Of a stretch of DNA of 64,000 nucleotides, positions 8,644 through 17,283 are shown one piece after another. The stretch covers positions 124,001 to 188,000 of the forward strand of contig CAJNBX010000002.1 of NCBI GenBank assembly GCA_905221115.1, written 5' to 3'. The notes below the pieces were generated by a model. It saw nothing but the letters and a program-made list of their open reading frames with translations, did not search any database and was not told the DNA's origin. Each line of letters opens with the position of its first letter. Positions within the stretch are counted from its first letter, which is position 1. The DNA is from a bacterium (lineage in GTDB: Bacteria > Bacillota > Bacilli > Lactobacillales > Streptococcaceae). The position numbers and the translations under genes are program-made.

Positions 8644-9906
8644 ATGTCGCAAGCTATTTCGTTAAATCAATCAACCTGGACAAGTAAACTAAAAGCAATG
8701 GGACCTGGAATCCTAATGGCTTCTGCTGCTGTTGGCGGTTCTCACATTGTATCTTCCACTCAAGCTGGTGGTTCTTATGGGTGGTCTCTACTCCTCTTGG
8801 TCATCTTAGCCAATGTCTTTAAATATCCATTTTTCCGTTTTGGTGCTGAATACACCGCTGATACTGGAAAGACTTTGGTTGAAGGTTATGCCGAAAAAGG
8901 GAAACTCTATCTCTGGATTTTCTTTATCCTCAATGTCTTTTCGGCTATGGTCAACACAGCTGGTGTCGCCATTCTGTGCTCAGCTATCATCGCTAGCGCC
9001 TTCCCAATGATCGGTCTTAGCATCACTCAGTGGTCCCTCATTCTCGTTGCAATCATTTGGGCTATGTTACTCTTTGGAGGCTACAAACTCTTAGACGGCA
9101 TGGCAAAATGGATCATGTCAGCTTTGACCATTGCAACTGTTCTTGCAGTTATCATCGCGGCGGTCAAGCATCCAGAATACAGTTCTGATTTTGTCGAGAA
9201 AACACCTTGGCAAATGGCAGCTCTACCCTTCATCGTCTCCCTCCTAGGATGGATGCCGGCTCCTATTGAAATTTCAGCTATCAATTCACTTTGGTCTGCT
9301 GAAAAGAAAAAGACCGTCAACTTTAACACAGAGGACGCTCTATTTGACTTTAACGTTGGTTACATTGGAACAGCTATCCTAGCTGTGTTCTTTGTAGCAC
9401 TGGGAGCACTGATTCAATATCCTACAGGGCAAGCAGTTGAAGCTGCTTCAGCCAAATACATCTCTCAATTCGTGGGCATGTATGCCTCTGTTCTTGGCGA
9501 ATGGTCCCGTTACTTGATTACCTTTATTGCCTTCCTGTGTATCTTTGGAACAGTTATCACTGTTATCGATGGCTATTCTCGTGTCAATCAGGAATCTCTC
9601 CGACTGCTAATCAGTCAAAAAGAAGACAGTAGTAAATCTTTGAACATCTGGATGACCATCACTGCTATCATCGGTATCGTCATTATCAAGTTCTTCGCTG
9701 GTCAGGTTTCAACCATGCTCCGCTTTGCTATGATTGGTTCTTTCCTGACAACACCATTCTTCGCTCTTTTGAACTACGCCTTGGTAACGCGTGAAAACAA
9801 AAATCTTCCTTCTTGGCTCAAACACCTTGCCATTGCAGGATTGATTTTCCTCTTTGGCTTCGCCATCTTCTTTATCTACGCACTCGCAATCGGAAAAGCA
9901 GGATAA
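8644..9906 (+). CDS. Divergent Nramp-family transporter
   Basis: A 420-residue integral membrane protein with about 11 hydrophobic helices and an Nramp-like order of segments (MGPGILMASAAVGGSH in helix 1, GWMPAPIEISAINSLW in helix 6). Canonical Nramp Mn/Fe importers carry DPGN in helix 1 and MPH in helix 6. Here helix 1 reads AAVGGSH and helix 6 keeps only MP, so the ion specificity cannot be assumed. RBS AAAAAGGAG precedes the ATG. It is a single-gene unit between two terminators. Confidence 0.75.
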   Translation: MSQAISLNQSTWTSKLKAMGPGILMASAAVGGSHIVSSTQAGGSYGWSLLLLVILANVFKYPFFRFGAEYTADTGKTLVEGYAEKGKLYLWIFFILNVFSAMVNTAGVAILCSAIIASAFPMIGLSITQWSLILVAIIWAMLLFGGYKLLDGMAKWIMSALTIATVLAVIIAAVKHPEYSSDFVEKTPWQMAALPFIVSLLGWMPAPIEISAINSLWSAEKKKTVNFNTEDALFDFNVGYIGTAILAVFFVALGALIQYPTGQAVEAASAKYISQFVGMYASVLGEWSRYLITFIAFLCIFGTVITVIDGYSRVNQESLRLLISQKEDSSKSLNIWMTITAIIGIVIIKFFAGQVSTMLRFAMIGSFLTTPFFALLNYALVTRENKNLPSWLKHLAIAGLIFLFGFAIFFIYALAIGKAG

Positions 9907-9971
9907 CTAACAAGCTCTAGATGAAGATAAGGTTTCATTTCAAGAGAAAATTCAGCAAATATTTCTATGAT

Positions 9972-10018
9972 AAAAAGCATAAGAACAAGGTTTTGAATAC
10001 CTGAACTTATGCTTTTTT
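9972..10018. terminator. Terminator between the Nramp-like gene and nrdI
   Basis: AAAAAGCATAAG (from 9972) pairs with CTTATGCTTTTT (to 10018), with an inner AGGT/ACCT arm. It is closely similar to the hairpin at 5294-5340, including the upstream ATATTTCTATGATAAAA. Confidence 0.85.
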
Positions 10019-10042
10019 ACGTTCTCAAAGACTGTTTATACT

Positions 10043-10067
10043 CAAAAAGCCGTTGAACAACTTCAAC
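10043..10067 (-). terminator. Terminator of nrdI
   Basis: On the minus strand GTTGAA-GTTG-TTCAAC is followed by GGCTTTTT, 18 bp after the nrdI stop. The hairpin sits inside a longer ATACTCAA...TTGAGTAT inverted repeat (about 10038-10085). Confidence 0.7.
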
Positions 10068-10085
10068 CACCTCTTATATTGAGTA

Positions 10086-10556
10086 TTAATTCTCCCTTTC
10101 CAACTCATACAAATCCGCAATAATCGCTGCGACACGTTTGATATCTCCCAGCATGCCTCGCATTTCAAAGTCAGCCAATACAGGAAAACCAAAACGTTGA
10201 CTGTATTGCTTGGCTGTCAGGCAGTATTGGTTATTAAAGTTACGATTTCCTGAACCAACCACGCCAAAACACTTACTAGCATTGTCGCCATAGGCGATAA
10301 AATCCCCAACAGGTGTCGTCAAAATCTCAACATCTCCGTTATCCACGCCATTCCCACCTTCGAGGTAGGTCGGCAAAAAAACAACATAGGGATTATCCAT
10401 CTCATAGAAATCTTGGCCTTCCTTGACCAAATCCTTGATGTGAATCTTTTGAACCTCAATTCCCTCGTACTGGGACAAGAGATAGTCTTTCAAGCGCGTC
10501 ACAAAACTCTCAGTATTCCCACTCAGACTGATATAAACTAAAGAAATTGTCTTCAT
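10086..10556 (-). CDS. nrdI: NrdI flavodoxin-like protein
   Basis: Small flavodoxin that supplies the oxidant for assembling the dimanganese cofactor of class Ib ribonucleotide reductase. The 156-residue protein has the FMN phosphate-binding loop SLSGNTESF near residue 10 and GSGNRNFNNQYC near 96. The start at 10556 follows GGAGGT; an in-frame start 12 bp upstream is not supported. It is not next to nrdE/nrdF, which is common in mitis-group streptococci. Confidence 0.9.
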   Translation of the reverse strand: MKTISLVYISLSGNTESFVTRLKDYLLSQYEGIEVQKIHIKDLVKEGQDFYEMDNPYVVFLPTYLEGGNGVDNGDVEILTTPVGDFIAYGDNASKCFGVVGSGNRNFNNQYCLTAKQYSQRFGFPVLADFEMRGMLGDIKRVAAIIADLYELEREN

Positions 10557-10588
10557 ATTTACCTCCATGATTTTATCTATAATCGAAA

Positions 10589-10621
10589 AAGAACTACCAA
10601 GATTGTAACTTGATAGCTCTT
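10589..10621 (-). terminator. Terminator upstream of nrdI
   Basis: A 13-bp stem (AAGAGCTATCAAG with CTTGGTAGTTCTT, two G-U pairs on the minus strand) followed by TTTTTC lies between the membrane-protein gene and nrdI. nrdI therefore probably has its own promoter or is reduced by read-through. Confidence 0.75.
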
Positions 10622-10633
10622 TTTTGTCAATAC

Positions 10634-11173
10634 TTAAGCAAGTTCTTCTGTTTCCTCTTCTTCAGCCAAGGCTTTCTGTTGTCGCCACATCTTATAGAAG
10701 ACAAGAGCTAGGAAGAGAATATTGATGACGATATAGAAAATGCTGACAGCTTTTGAACCAATACTCATTGTCAAACGCATGCTTTCATCTTGAACCAACT
10801 GCACAGCGTCCTGTAAACCAACATAGCCATAAATCGAACCGATAATAGCTAACAAAACATAGCCAACATAAGTATAGTTTGCATATTGCAAATTCTTACG
10901 AATAAGGAAGACAATCGCTACTACCACTAAAATAGCAGATAGCACAATCAAAGCAACATTAAAAATAGAATGAGATATTTCTGCCACTCTATAGCTATAA
11001 TTAATGCTATCTTCTACCTGCTGAGCACTGACCCCTGCAACCTGTTTCTGAGCGGCAGCGGCACGAAGGACTTCTTTGCTAGGTATGGGACCCAACATTC
11101 CAAACAGAGATGAAACTGAAATAAGAGCAGACAAGATTAGCAAGACCCATAGATAAATCGGTTTCTTTTTCAT
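10634..11173 (-). CDS. Four-helix membrane protein, function unknown
   Basis: A 179-residue protein with four predicted transmembrane helices (about 8-28, 72-95, 103-122, 142-165) and an acidic tail ending EEEETEELA. The start at 11173 follows AGGAGGTTCTATC; an in-frame start 57 bp upstream would overlap the promoter region and has no RBS. It lies 60 bp downstream of the two-component system genes on the same strand and may be co-transcribed. I recognise no enzymatic motif. Confidence 0.8.
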   Translation of the reverse strand: MKKKPIYLWVLLILSALISVSSLFGMLGPIPSKEVLRAAAAQKQVAGVSAQQVEDSINYSYRVAEISHSIFNVALIVLSAILVVVAIVFLIRKNLQYANYTYVGYVLLAIIGSIYGYVGLQDAVQLVQDESMRLTMSIGSKAVSIFYIVINILFLALVFYKMWRQQKALAEEEETEELA

Positions 11174-11233
11174 GATAGAACCTCCTGATGTTATTATTGA
11201 TATTATAGCACCTTTTGTAAGGGAATACAAGTC

Positions 11234-12520
11234 TTATAGTATAGTTTCTACCTGTTTTCGGTAGGCTTTGGGAGACTTTCCGCACAATTTTCGGAACACT
11301 TTATAGAAATATCCAACATTACTGTAGCCAACCGCATAACAAATATCTTCGATACTGTCACTAGTTGAAAGCAAGAGCTGCTGGGCAGCCTTAATGCGTT
11401 GTTTATTTAGTAACTCTGCAAAGGTCGAATTGGTTTCACGCTTAATCAACTGACCTAGATAGACAGGATTGATAAAAAGATCCTTACTGATATCCTTGAG
11501 GGAAAGTTCTTTCTGATAATCACGCCCAATGACTTCCAGCACACTGACCACATTTTCATTCATACGATATTGTCCAAAGAATCGAGTCAGAGTTTCCTTG
11601 ATATAAGAAACCAATTCATCGAAGGTTTGAATAGCATGAATGGTTTTGACGATATTCGTCATATCATCAGCTTTGAGATGTTCAAATAAGTGGAAAACAT
11701 CCATGACAAACTGGATAAAAAGCTGTTTGGTAATCGGAACACGCGGTGTATTTTCAAGAACCACCTTCTCCAAGAGATTTAACTCTTCTACGATTTGATT
11801 GAGATTCCCCTGAATGATAACCCTATAAATCGGTTCGTAATAGGCAAAGAGACTCTGAGACTGTTGTAGATTTACAGAACCGTAAAAGAGAGCTTTCTCA
11901 GCATTCAGCTTCCAGCGTTCAAAGTGTTCTTGATAGGGAGCTTCAAAAGGTGTAACGACTAAACCATCTAGGGGTTGTTCAGAAATGAAAATCTGCCAGT
12001 CTTGACCCAAGACATAGTAGGGAATGGTGAAGGAACCTTGCTTTTCCTTGGATAGACCTATCCACCAATTCTCCTTACCTCCTAAATAACTGACAAATCC
12101 AGCCTCGTCTAAATCTTGACTGAGAGTCTGACTTTTCTTTCTTCTCTCGCCAAGCTGACCTGCAATCTTCTCCAGCAGATTTCCCAGCTCTACCTTATCA
12201 ACAGGTTTGACCAAATAGTCCACTACACTAAGGTTCATAGCTCTTTTGACATAATCAAACTCCTGATAACCTGAAAGTAGGATATAGGCGGCATCTGGTA
12301 AGATCTCTTTCATTTCCCGAATCATATCAAGCCCTGTTTTGTCTGGCATATTGACATCTGAAATGATGACATCGACAGGATTTTCCTGCACATATTCTAG
12401 GGCTTCATCGGCATGACTGGCTGTTGCGACGACCTCCATATCCCACTTATCAAAGGGAATCAAACGTTTCAGACCTTCTGTCACCATGTACTCATCATCT
12501 ACTAATAATACTTTATACAT
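11234..12520 (-). CDS. YesN-type response regulator (receiver + AraC-type HTH)
   Basis: A 428-residue cytoplasmic response regulator. The N-terminal receiver has the acidic pair DDE (9-10), the phospho-acceptor Asp55 in VIISDVNMPD and Lys near 105. A middle region of about 200 residues leads to a C-terminal AraC-type double HTH (LSLKDISKDLFINPVYLGQL, then YAVGYSNVGYFYKVFRK). It sits 11 bp after the sensor kinase gene. YesM/YesN-type systems usually sense carbohydrates or cell-surface conditions. The signal is unknown here. Confidence 0.9.
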   Translation of the reverse strand: MYKVLLVDDEYMVTEGLKRLIPFDKWDMEVVATASHADEALEYVQENPVDVIISDVNMPDKTGLDMIREMKEILPDAAYILLSGYQEFDYVKRAMNLSVVDYLVKPVDKVELGNLLEKIAGQLGERRKKSQTLSQDLDEAGFVSYLGGKENWWIGLSKEKQGSFTIPYYVLGQDWQIFISEQPLDGLVVTPFEAPYQEHFERWKLNAEKALFYGSVNLQQSQSLFAYYEPIYRVIIQGNLNQIVEELNLLEKVVLENTPRVPITKQLFIQFVMDVFHLFEHLKADDMTNIVKTIHAIQTFDELVSYIKETLTRFFGQYRMNENVVSVLEVIGRDYQKELSLKDISKDLFINPVYLGQLIKRETNSTFAELLNKQRIKAAQQLLLSTSDSIEDICYAVGYSNVGYFYKVFRKLCGKSPKAYRKQVETIL

Positions 12521-12531
12521 TTTCTCCCTTT

Positions 12532-14178
12532 CTACTCATCTTGAATTGTAATACGATACTGAACACCTGCTTGCTCCGCAGACTCTATAGTAATAGCATA
12601 GCGGTCCCCAAAATAGAGCACAAACCGCTCATGGACATTGACAATCCCGATAGATTGCTTTTGATCACTGTAACTGGCTTGGTGTTCAAAATGTCTCTGA
12701 CTTAATTTTTCTCGAATACTTGTCAGTTTTTCAACCGACATTCCACGGCCATTATCTACCACTAAAATTTCCACAAAACCATCCTGTTTAAGCGCCTTGA
12801 TGCTAATCACATTATCTGTCCGTCTGTGGTCAACACCATGCGCGAAATAATTTTCTACCAACGGTTGCAAGGTAAACTTGGGAATCTTCATATTCTCTAA
12901 CTCTGGATCTATCTTGAAACCATAGGCAATGGACTTGGGATAGCGAACCATGCAGAGATAGCTGTATTTACGGCAAAATTCTAATTCCTGTTTGAGGAGG
13001 GTTTCTCTTTCGTCAGAAATATTGTTACGCAAGAGACTACTAAACTCATAAATGATATCCGCCAACTCGTCTTGACTCTGCATAACTGCATACATGCGCA
13101 AGAATTCCAGCGTATTATACATAAAATGAGGATTGATTTGCGCCTGCAGGGCCCGCATATTAGCATCTTTTTGACTAAGCTCTAACTGATAAATATCATG
13201 GATATTCTTTTCCAAGCGATCCAACATATCATTGGTGGTCTCTGCGATAAAAAGCAATTCCTGATCCTTTTCAAGCGTATCAATGCGAAGGCCTTCTTGC
13301 CCTTGGGCAACAGCTTGAATGGAATCCACCAAATCCACTACCTGCTTTTGATAATTTGAGAAAGTCTTCCTCAAAGTCAGATAGAGAATGACAATAAAGA
13401 GAAGGCTCAAGCCCACAATCAAAGCAGAGCTAGTCACTGTTCCTTGTAAAACAAAGTTTTTAGGAACTGCCACCTGAACCTGATATCCATGAGAAGTCAT
13501 ACCAACAAACCAGTTCTCATGTTCCCTATTGACCCTCTTACCAATATGAAAAATCTCCGTATCAAAAGGCGATGTCACAGTAACAGCCATCGGGATATGA
13601 CCTCGGGTATTGTCTACAGCATGGTATAAGATTTCTGGATCCAAGGAAATATAAACAACCCCTATAGATTGATCCGTCGCTGGATCTAAAATCGGAACTC
13701 CAAAACTATTGGCCTCTGGTTTAAAGCCTTCCGCAAGTACCGAATGACCACCTCTCTCATTTCTGCTCGAAACATAAACTTCTTTAAAGTCCTGCAAGAC
13801 GATTGCAACACCCGTTATATAGTCATTCTGAACATACAGATCATCGATATTTTCATACAGAGAAATAGAAGTTGACGAAGCTGCTTGATGCTCCAACAGC
13901 CAATAAAAATACTCAGAAGTTGACAGGCTAAAGTACTTATAAACCCCTTGTATCCGGTCTTGATTGGATACTAAATCTTGCGCTAGCTGGGCTGACTCGC
14001 GATAATAATATTCTACCTCTTCGACTGTTCGAGTGGTTACACGCTGGGCTACTCTCTGAGCTTCCTTTTCCCGTGAATCCCAGTCAGCGTAAGAGAGTAA
14101 GATTGCAAAACTCGCAATAATAATCATCATAACTGAACTGTAGGTTCGCAGAAGCGTATGTAGCCAAAACTGCTTCAT
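12532..14178 (-). CDS. YesM-type sensor histidine kinase
   Basis: Membrane sensor of the two-component pair. One helix near the N-terminus (about 10-28) and a second near residue 255-275 enclose an extracellular sensing domain. A HAMP-like segment (VVDLVDSIQAVAQGQEGL) leads to the HisKA_7TM/LytS-type kinase core with the phospho-accepting His in QAQINPHFMYNTLEF and an ATPase VVDNGRGM box. The start is uncertain: ATGs at 14178, 14202 and 14214 are all possible and none has a strong RBS. 14178 falls just after the stop of the DUF624 gene, suggesting coupling. Confidence 0.88.
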   Translation of the reverse strand: MKQFWLHTLLRTYSSVMMIIIASFAILLSYADWDSREKEAQRVAQRVTTRTVEEVEYYYRESAQLAQDLVSNQDRIQGVYKYFSLSTSEYFYWLLEHQAASSTSISLYENIDDLYVQNDYITGVAIVLQDFKEVYVSSRNERGGHSVLAEGFKPEANSFGVPILDPATDQSIGVVYISLDPEILYHAVDNTRGHIPMAVTVTSPFDTEIFHIGKRVNREHENWFVGMTSHGYQVQVAVPKNFVLQGTVTSSALIVGLSLLFIVILYLTLRKTFSNYQKQVVDLVDSIQAVAQGQEGLRIDTLEKDQELLFIAETTNDMLDRLEKNIHDIYQLELSQKDANMRALQAQINPHFMYNTLEFLRMYAVMQSQDELADIIYEFSSLLRNNISDERETLLKQELEFCRKYSYLCMVRYPKSIAYGFKIDPELENMKIPKFTLQPLVENYFAHGVDHRRTDNVISIKALKQDGFVEILVVDNGRGMSVEKLTSIREKLSQRHFEHQASYSDQKQSIGIVNVHERFVLYFGDRYAITIESAEQAGVQYRITIQDE

Positions 14179-14179
14179 C

Positions 14180-14794
14180 CTACTTTGTCGCCAATTTTTC
14201 ATGGATACTTTCATAGACCGGTTCCAACATATCACTGATAAAGAAATGCCACATCCCAATTCCTACAAAGAAGAGAAGAGCAGGCATATAGTAACCAATT
14301 GCCACAAGTAGCACAGTTCCAAGGAGAATCTTGGCCACAGCTGCTAGACTCATAAAGATGCCAATCAAGGATAGTTTGAGACTATTTCGATAAGACAAGT
14401 CAAAATAAACTTGTAATTTCAAAGATACTGTATAAGCCAAAAAGATCAGGGCAACTACTAGAACATTCAAAAAGGTCGCAATCAAATGAATAATAGTCTG
14501 ATGAGGCAATTGTACCAAGAGATACAGGCCATAGACCAAAACTAGATCCACTCCTAGAAAGCTATAGAAAATCAGGTTGCTTGAGACAAAATTTTGCTTA
14601 TAAAGAGACCAAGCCTCCTTCAAACTGTATTCCCGAAAACTATAACCATGTTCTGCATACAAGCTCATTAAGGCGGCACTAGCCGGCGCTAGACCAAGGA
14701 TAATCCCTCCTGCTAAAGTTAATAGCCAAAAGAAGGCTGTCGCAATCATCCCTAAAAAGAAACGATTAAAGACAAAGTCTAAAAATCTCCCCAT
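14180..14794 (-). CDS. DUF624 (YesL-like) membrane protein
   Basis: A 204-residue membrane protein with about five helices, matching the YesL/DUF624 family that is commonly encoded beside YesMN two-component systems and carbohydrate transporters. Its stop abuts the kinase start, so it leads the operon DUF624-kinase-regulator. Family recognised from the FNRFFLGMIATAFFWLLTL opening and gene context. Its molecular role is not established. Confidence 0.8.
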   Translation of the reverse strand: MGRFLDFVFNRFFLGMIATAFFWLLTLAGGIILGLAPASAALMSLYAEHGYSFREYSLKEAWSLYKQNFVSSNLIFYSFLGVDLVLVYGLYLLVQLPHQTIIHLIATFLNVLVVALIFLAYTVSLKLQVYFDLSYRNSLKLSLIGIFMSLAAVAKILLGTVLLVAIGYYMPALLFFVGIGMWHFFISDMLEPVYESIHEKLATK

Positions 14795-14823
14795 GATATC
14801 CTCCTAAAAATAACTATGAAACT

Positions 14824-14849
14824 ATTATATCATATTTCAAGCGTTTTCA
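14824..14849 (-). promoter_or_regulatory. Promoter and candidate cre site of the DUF624-YesMN operon
   Basis: On the minus strand an extended -10 (TGATATAAT; TATAAT is 14824-14829) is preceded by a near-consensus CcpA site on the plus strand at 14836-14849 (TTCAAGCGTTTTCA, 12 of 14 positions of TGWAANCGNTNWCA). The cre overlaps the spacer and -35 zone, a position expected to give glucose repression. Confidence 0.55.
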
Positions 14850-14866
14850 AAAAATTCTAGTGCCCA

Positions 14867-14895
14867 TTTACAATCCCATCAAACCGTGGTACAAT
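14867..14895 (+). promoter_or_regulatory. Promoter of the ECF S-component gene
   Basis: TTTACA (14867-14872), exactly 17 bp, TACAAT (14890-14895) with a TG one base upstream of the -10 (extended -10). Confidence 0.7.
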
Positions 14896-14928
14896 GAGAA
14901 TTGTGAGAAAATTATCAGGAGACAATTC

Positions 14929-15498
14929 ATGAAAAAATCTATCTTAACTACACTGCTTTTTGCAGTTCTTTACTTCCTCTGCATGGGGATTGGTGTCCTT
15001 TTGGGCAATCTCTTTGACCAAACTGGAAACATGTTTTATGCGCCTGCCTTTACTGCCCTTGTCGGCGGTAGCGTCTATATGATCCTAGTCGCAAAAGTTC
15101 CGCGCTTTGGAGCCATTACCACTATCGGCCTTGTCATTGCTCTCTTTTTCTTGGGATCTAAACACGGTGCTGGTGCCTTCCTTCCTGGAATTATCTGTGG
15201 CCTCCTAGCAGATGGAGTAGCTAGCCTCGGAAAATACAAGGACCAAACAAAGAACTTCCTTTCTTTCATTCTCTTTGCCTTTAGCACATCAGGACCAATC
15301 TTACTTATGTGGATTGCCCCCAAAGCCTATATGGCAACCCTTCTAGCAAGAGGAAAATCCCAAGAATATATTGACCGTATCATGGTTGCGCCAAACCCTG
15401 GAACCGTCCTTTTATTTATCGCAAGTGTTGTCATCGGAGCCCTAGTTGGTGCCTTGATTGGACAAGTCTTGAGTAAAAAATTGGCACAGAAAATCTGA
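14929..15498 (+). CDS. MptD-type ECF transporter S component
   Basis: A 189-residue membrane protein with about five helices. The sequence (KKSILTTLLFAVLYFLCMG start, GAGAFLPGIICGLLADGVA, KYKDQTKNFLSF) resembles the Trep_Strep/MptD family of substrate-binding S components of energy-coupling-factor importers. No EcfA or EcfT gene is adjacent, so it would use a shared energising module encoded elsewhere. The start at 14929 follows CAGGAGACAATTC. The substrate is unknown. Confidence 0.8.
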   Translation: MKKSILTTLLFAVLYFLCMGIGVLLGNLFDQTGNMFYAPAFTALVGGSVYMILVAKVPRFGAITTIGLVIALFFLGSKHGAGAFLPGIICGLLADGVASLGKYKDQTKNFLSFILFAFSTSGPILLMWIAPKAYMATLLARGKSQEYIDRIMVAPNPGTVLLFIASVVIGALVGALIGQVLSKKLAQKI

Positions 15499-15503
15499 TT
15501 ACT

Positions 15504-15529
15504 AAAAAAGAGCCACACGGCTCTTTTTT
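15504..15529. terminator. Bidirectional terminator
   Basis: AAAAAAGAGCC-ACAC-GGCTCTTTTTT: an 11-bp perfect stem with T-runs on both strands, between the convergent ECF S-component and metI genes. Confidence 0.9.
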
Positions 15530-16220
15530 ATTTATGGCTCAATTTCTTGGTCAAGAAGTCTCCCAAGAATTGGATTGCAAAGATAATCAAAATGATAATG
15601 ATGGTTGCCAAGATAGTCACATCGTGATTGTAGCGGTTAAATCCATAAGCGATGGCTACGTTACCAATACCGCCAGCTCCAACCGCTCCGGCCATGGCTG
15701 TTTCACCAACAAGTGAAATCAAGGTCACAGTCGTCACACGGATCAAATCCGGAAGGCCTTCTGATAGGTAAACACCTACGATATCCCAGAATGTCGCTCC
15801 GCTCGCTTGAGCCGCCTCAATGACACCGCCATCTAACTCAGCCAAGACCACCTGCACCTGACGAGCAAAGAAGGCAAAGACTGCAAAAGATAGGGGTACG
15901 ATAGCCGCATTTGGTCCGATACTTGTTCCTACGATTAGATGAGAGAAGGGTGACAAGACTGCCAAGAGGATGATGAAAGGAACCGCACGGAAAATAGAGG
16001 TAATCTTATCTAAAATCCAGAAGACGACCTTATTTTCCAAGACACCACCTGGCGCTGTCAAAACAAGGAAGAGACCTGCCACTAGCCCCAAGAAACCTCC
16101 GATGATGAAGGAAAGAACTGTCATATAAAGAGTTAGGTAGATGGCTGTTCCCCAGCCTGCTTGACCAGCCCAGCCCATTTTATAGACATTTGGTAAATAG
16201 GTTTGAATCAATGATTCCAT
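15528..16220 (-). CDS. metI: Methionine ABC transporter permease MetI
   Basis: Membrane subunit of the D/L-methionine importer. 230 residues with five to six helices and the ABC permease coupling motif (EAAQASGATFWDIVGVYLSEGLPDLI). It starts 1 bp after the metN stop and is the last gene of metQ-M20-metN-metI. Confidence 0.93.
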   Translation of the reverse strand: MESLIQTYLPNVYKMGWAGQAGWGTAIYLTLYMTVLSFIIGGFLGLVAGLFLVLTAPGGVLENKVVFWILDKITSIFRAVPFIILLAVLSPFSHLIVGTSIGPNAAIVPLSFAVFAFFARQVQVVLAELDGGVIEAAQASGATFWDIVGVYLSEGLPDLIRVTTVTLISLVGETAMAGAVGAGGIGNVAIAYGFNRYNHDVTILATIIIILIIFAIQFLGDFLTKKLSHK

Positions 16221-16221
16221 C

Positions 16222-17283
16222 TTACTGTCCTCCCTTCAATACTTTTAGCTGTACGCCTGCTTGACGAATGGCTTCTTGAGCACCTGCTAGCGCTGCTTTT
16301 TCACCTGACAAGACTACCACCAATTCCCCAACAGGAGTGCCATCAAGAATTTCGATGTTTCCATAGAGAATATTAGCCGTTACTTGGTAATGCTTGTACA
16401 ATTCATTCAAAAGTGGCTCATCTGTTGAAGCTCCTGCATACTTGAGTTGCACTAAGAGACTGTTTTCAGACAGATGTTCCACGATTTCTTGCTTCTCAAT
16501 CTTGACCATGGCTTCATTAATGCCTGTGGCTGTTGAGATAAAGTCTTGGGTCAAAGGTTGTTTAGGGTCTGAGAAGATTTCAAGGACACTTCCTTCTTCA
16601 ATCAAATGCCCATCCTGCATAACTGCTACACGGTTGGCAATATCTTTGACAATCTGCATTTCGTGTGTAATCAAGACAACCGTCAATCCTAATTTTTGGT
16701 TCAAATCTTGCAACAAGGCCAAAATCTGCTTGGTTGTCTTAGGGTCAAGGGCAGAAGTTGACTCATCTGAAATCAAGATTTTTGGATCATTGGCTAAGGC
16801 ACGCGCAATGGCTACACGCTGTTTTTGCCCTCCAGATAGTTGTGAAGGGTAGTTTTCAGCACGATCCGCCAAACCAACCAAGTCCAACAACTTGGCTACT
16901 TTAGCTTTCTTTTCTTCCTTGCTGAGTCCAGAGTGTTTGAGGGCAAAGGCCACATTCTCCTCTGCTGTCTTCTGACTCATCAGGTTAAAATGCTGGAAAA
17001 TCATTCCGATATCCTGACGTTTACGACGCAACTGCTCTGCTGTCAAGGTCACCTTGCCATCAAAAATCACATCATCGTCAATGGTAATTTTCCCTGCAGA
17101 TGGTTTTTGCAAGAGGTTAATCACCCGTACAAGGGTTGATTTCCCTGCTCCAGAATATCCAACAATTCCGTAGATATCCCCTTCTTGGATGTGAATAGTC
17201 ACATCCTTGACTGCTGTGATGGTTCTCTTCTTTTGATGAAAAGTCACATCGATCTGATCTAACTTGATAATATCTCTACTCAT
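16222..17283 (-). CDS. metN: Methionine ABC transporter ATP-binding protein MetN
   Basis: ATPase subunit of the methionine importer. 353 residues with Walker [10 protein letters not shown] (42-50), signature LSGGQKQR, Walker B KILISDES, and a C-terminal NIL domain (from about 265) that senses methionine and inhibits transport in this family. The start overlaps the end of the M20 peptidase gene by 8 bp, so the genes are translationally coupled. Confidence 0.95.
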   Translation of the reverse strand: MSRDIIKLDQIDVTFHQKKRTITAVKDVTIHIQEGDIYGIVGYSGAGKSTLVRVINLLQKPSAGKITIDDDVIFDGKVTLTAEQLRRKRQDIGMIFQHFNLMSQKTAEENVAFALKHSGLSKEEKKAKVAKLLDLVGLADRAENYPSQLSGGQKQRVAIARALANDPKILISDESTSALDPKTTKQILALLQDLNQKLGLTVVLITHEMQIVKDIANRVAVMQDGHLIEEGSVLEIFSDPKQPLTQDFISTATGINEAMVKIEKQEIVEHLSENSLLVQLKYAGASTDEPLLNELYKHYQVTANILYGNIEILDGTPVGELVVVLSGEKAALAGAQEAIRQAGVQLKVLKGGQ

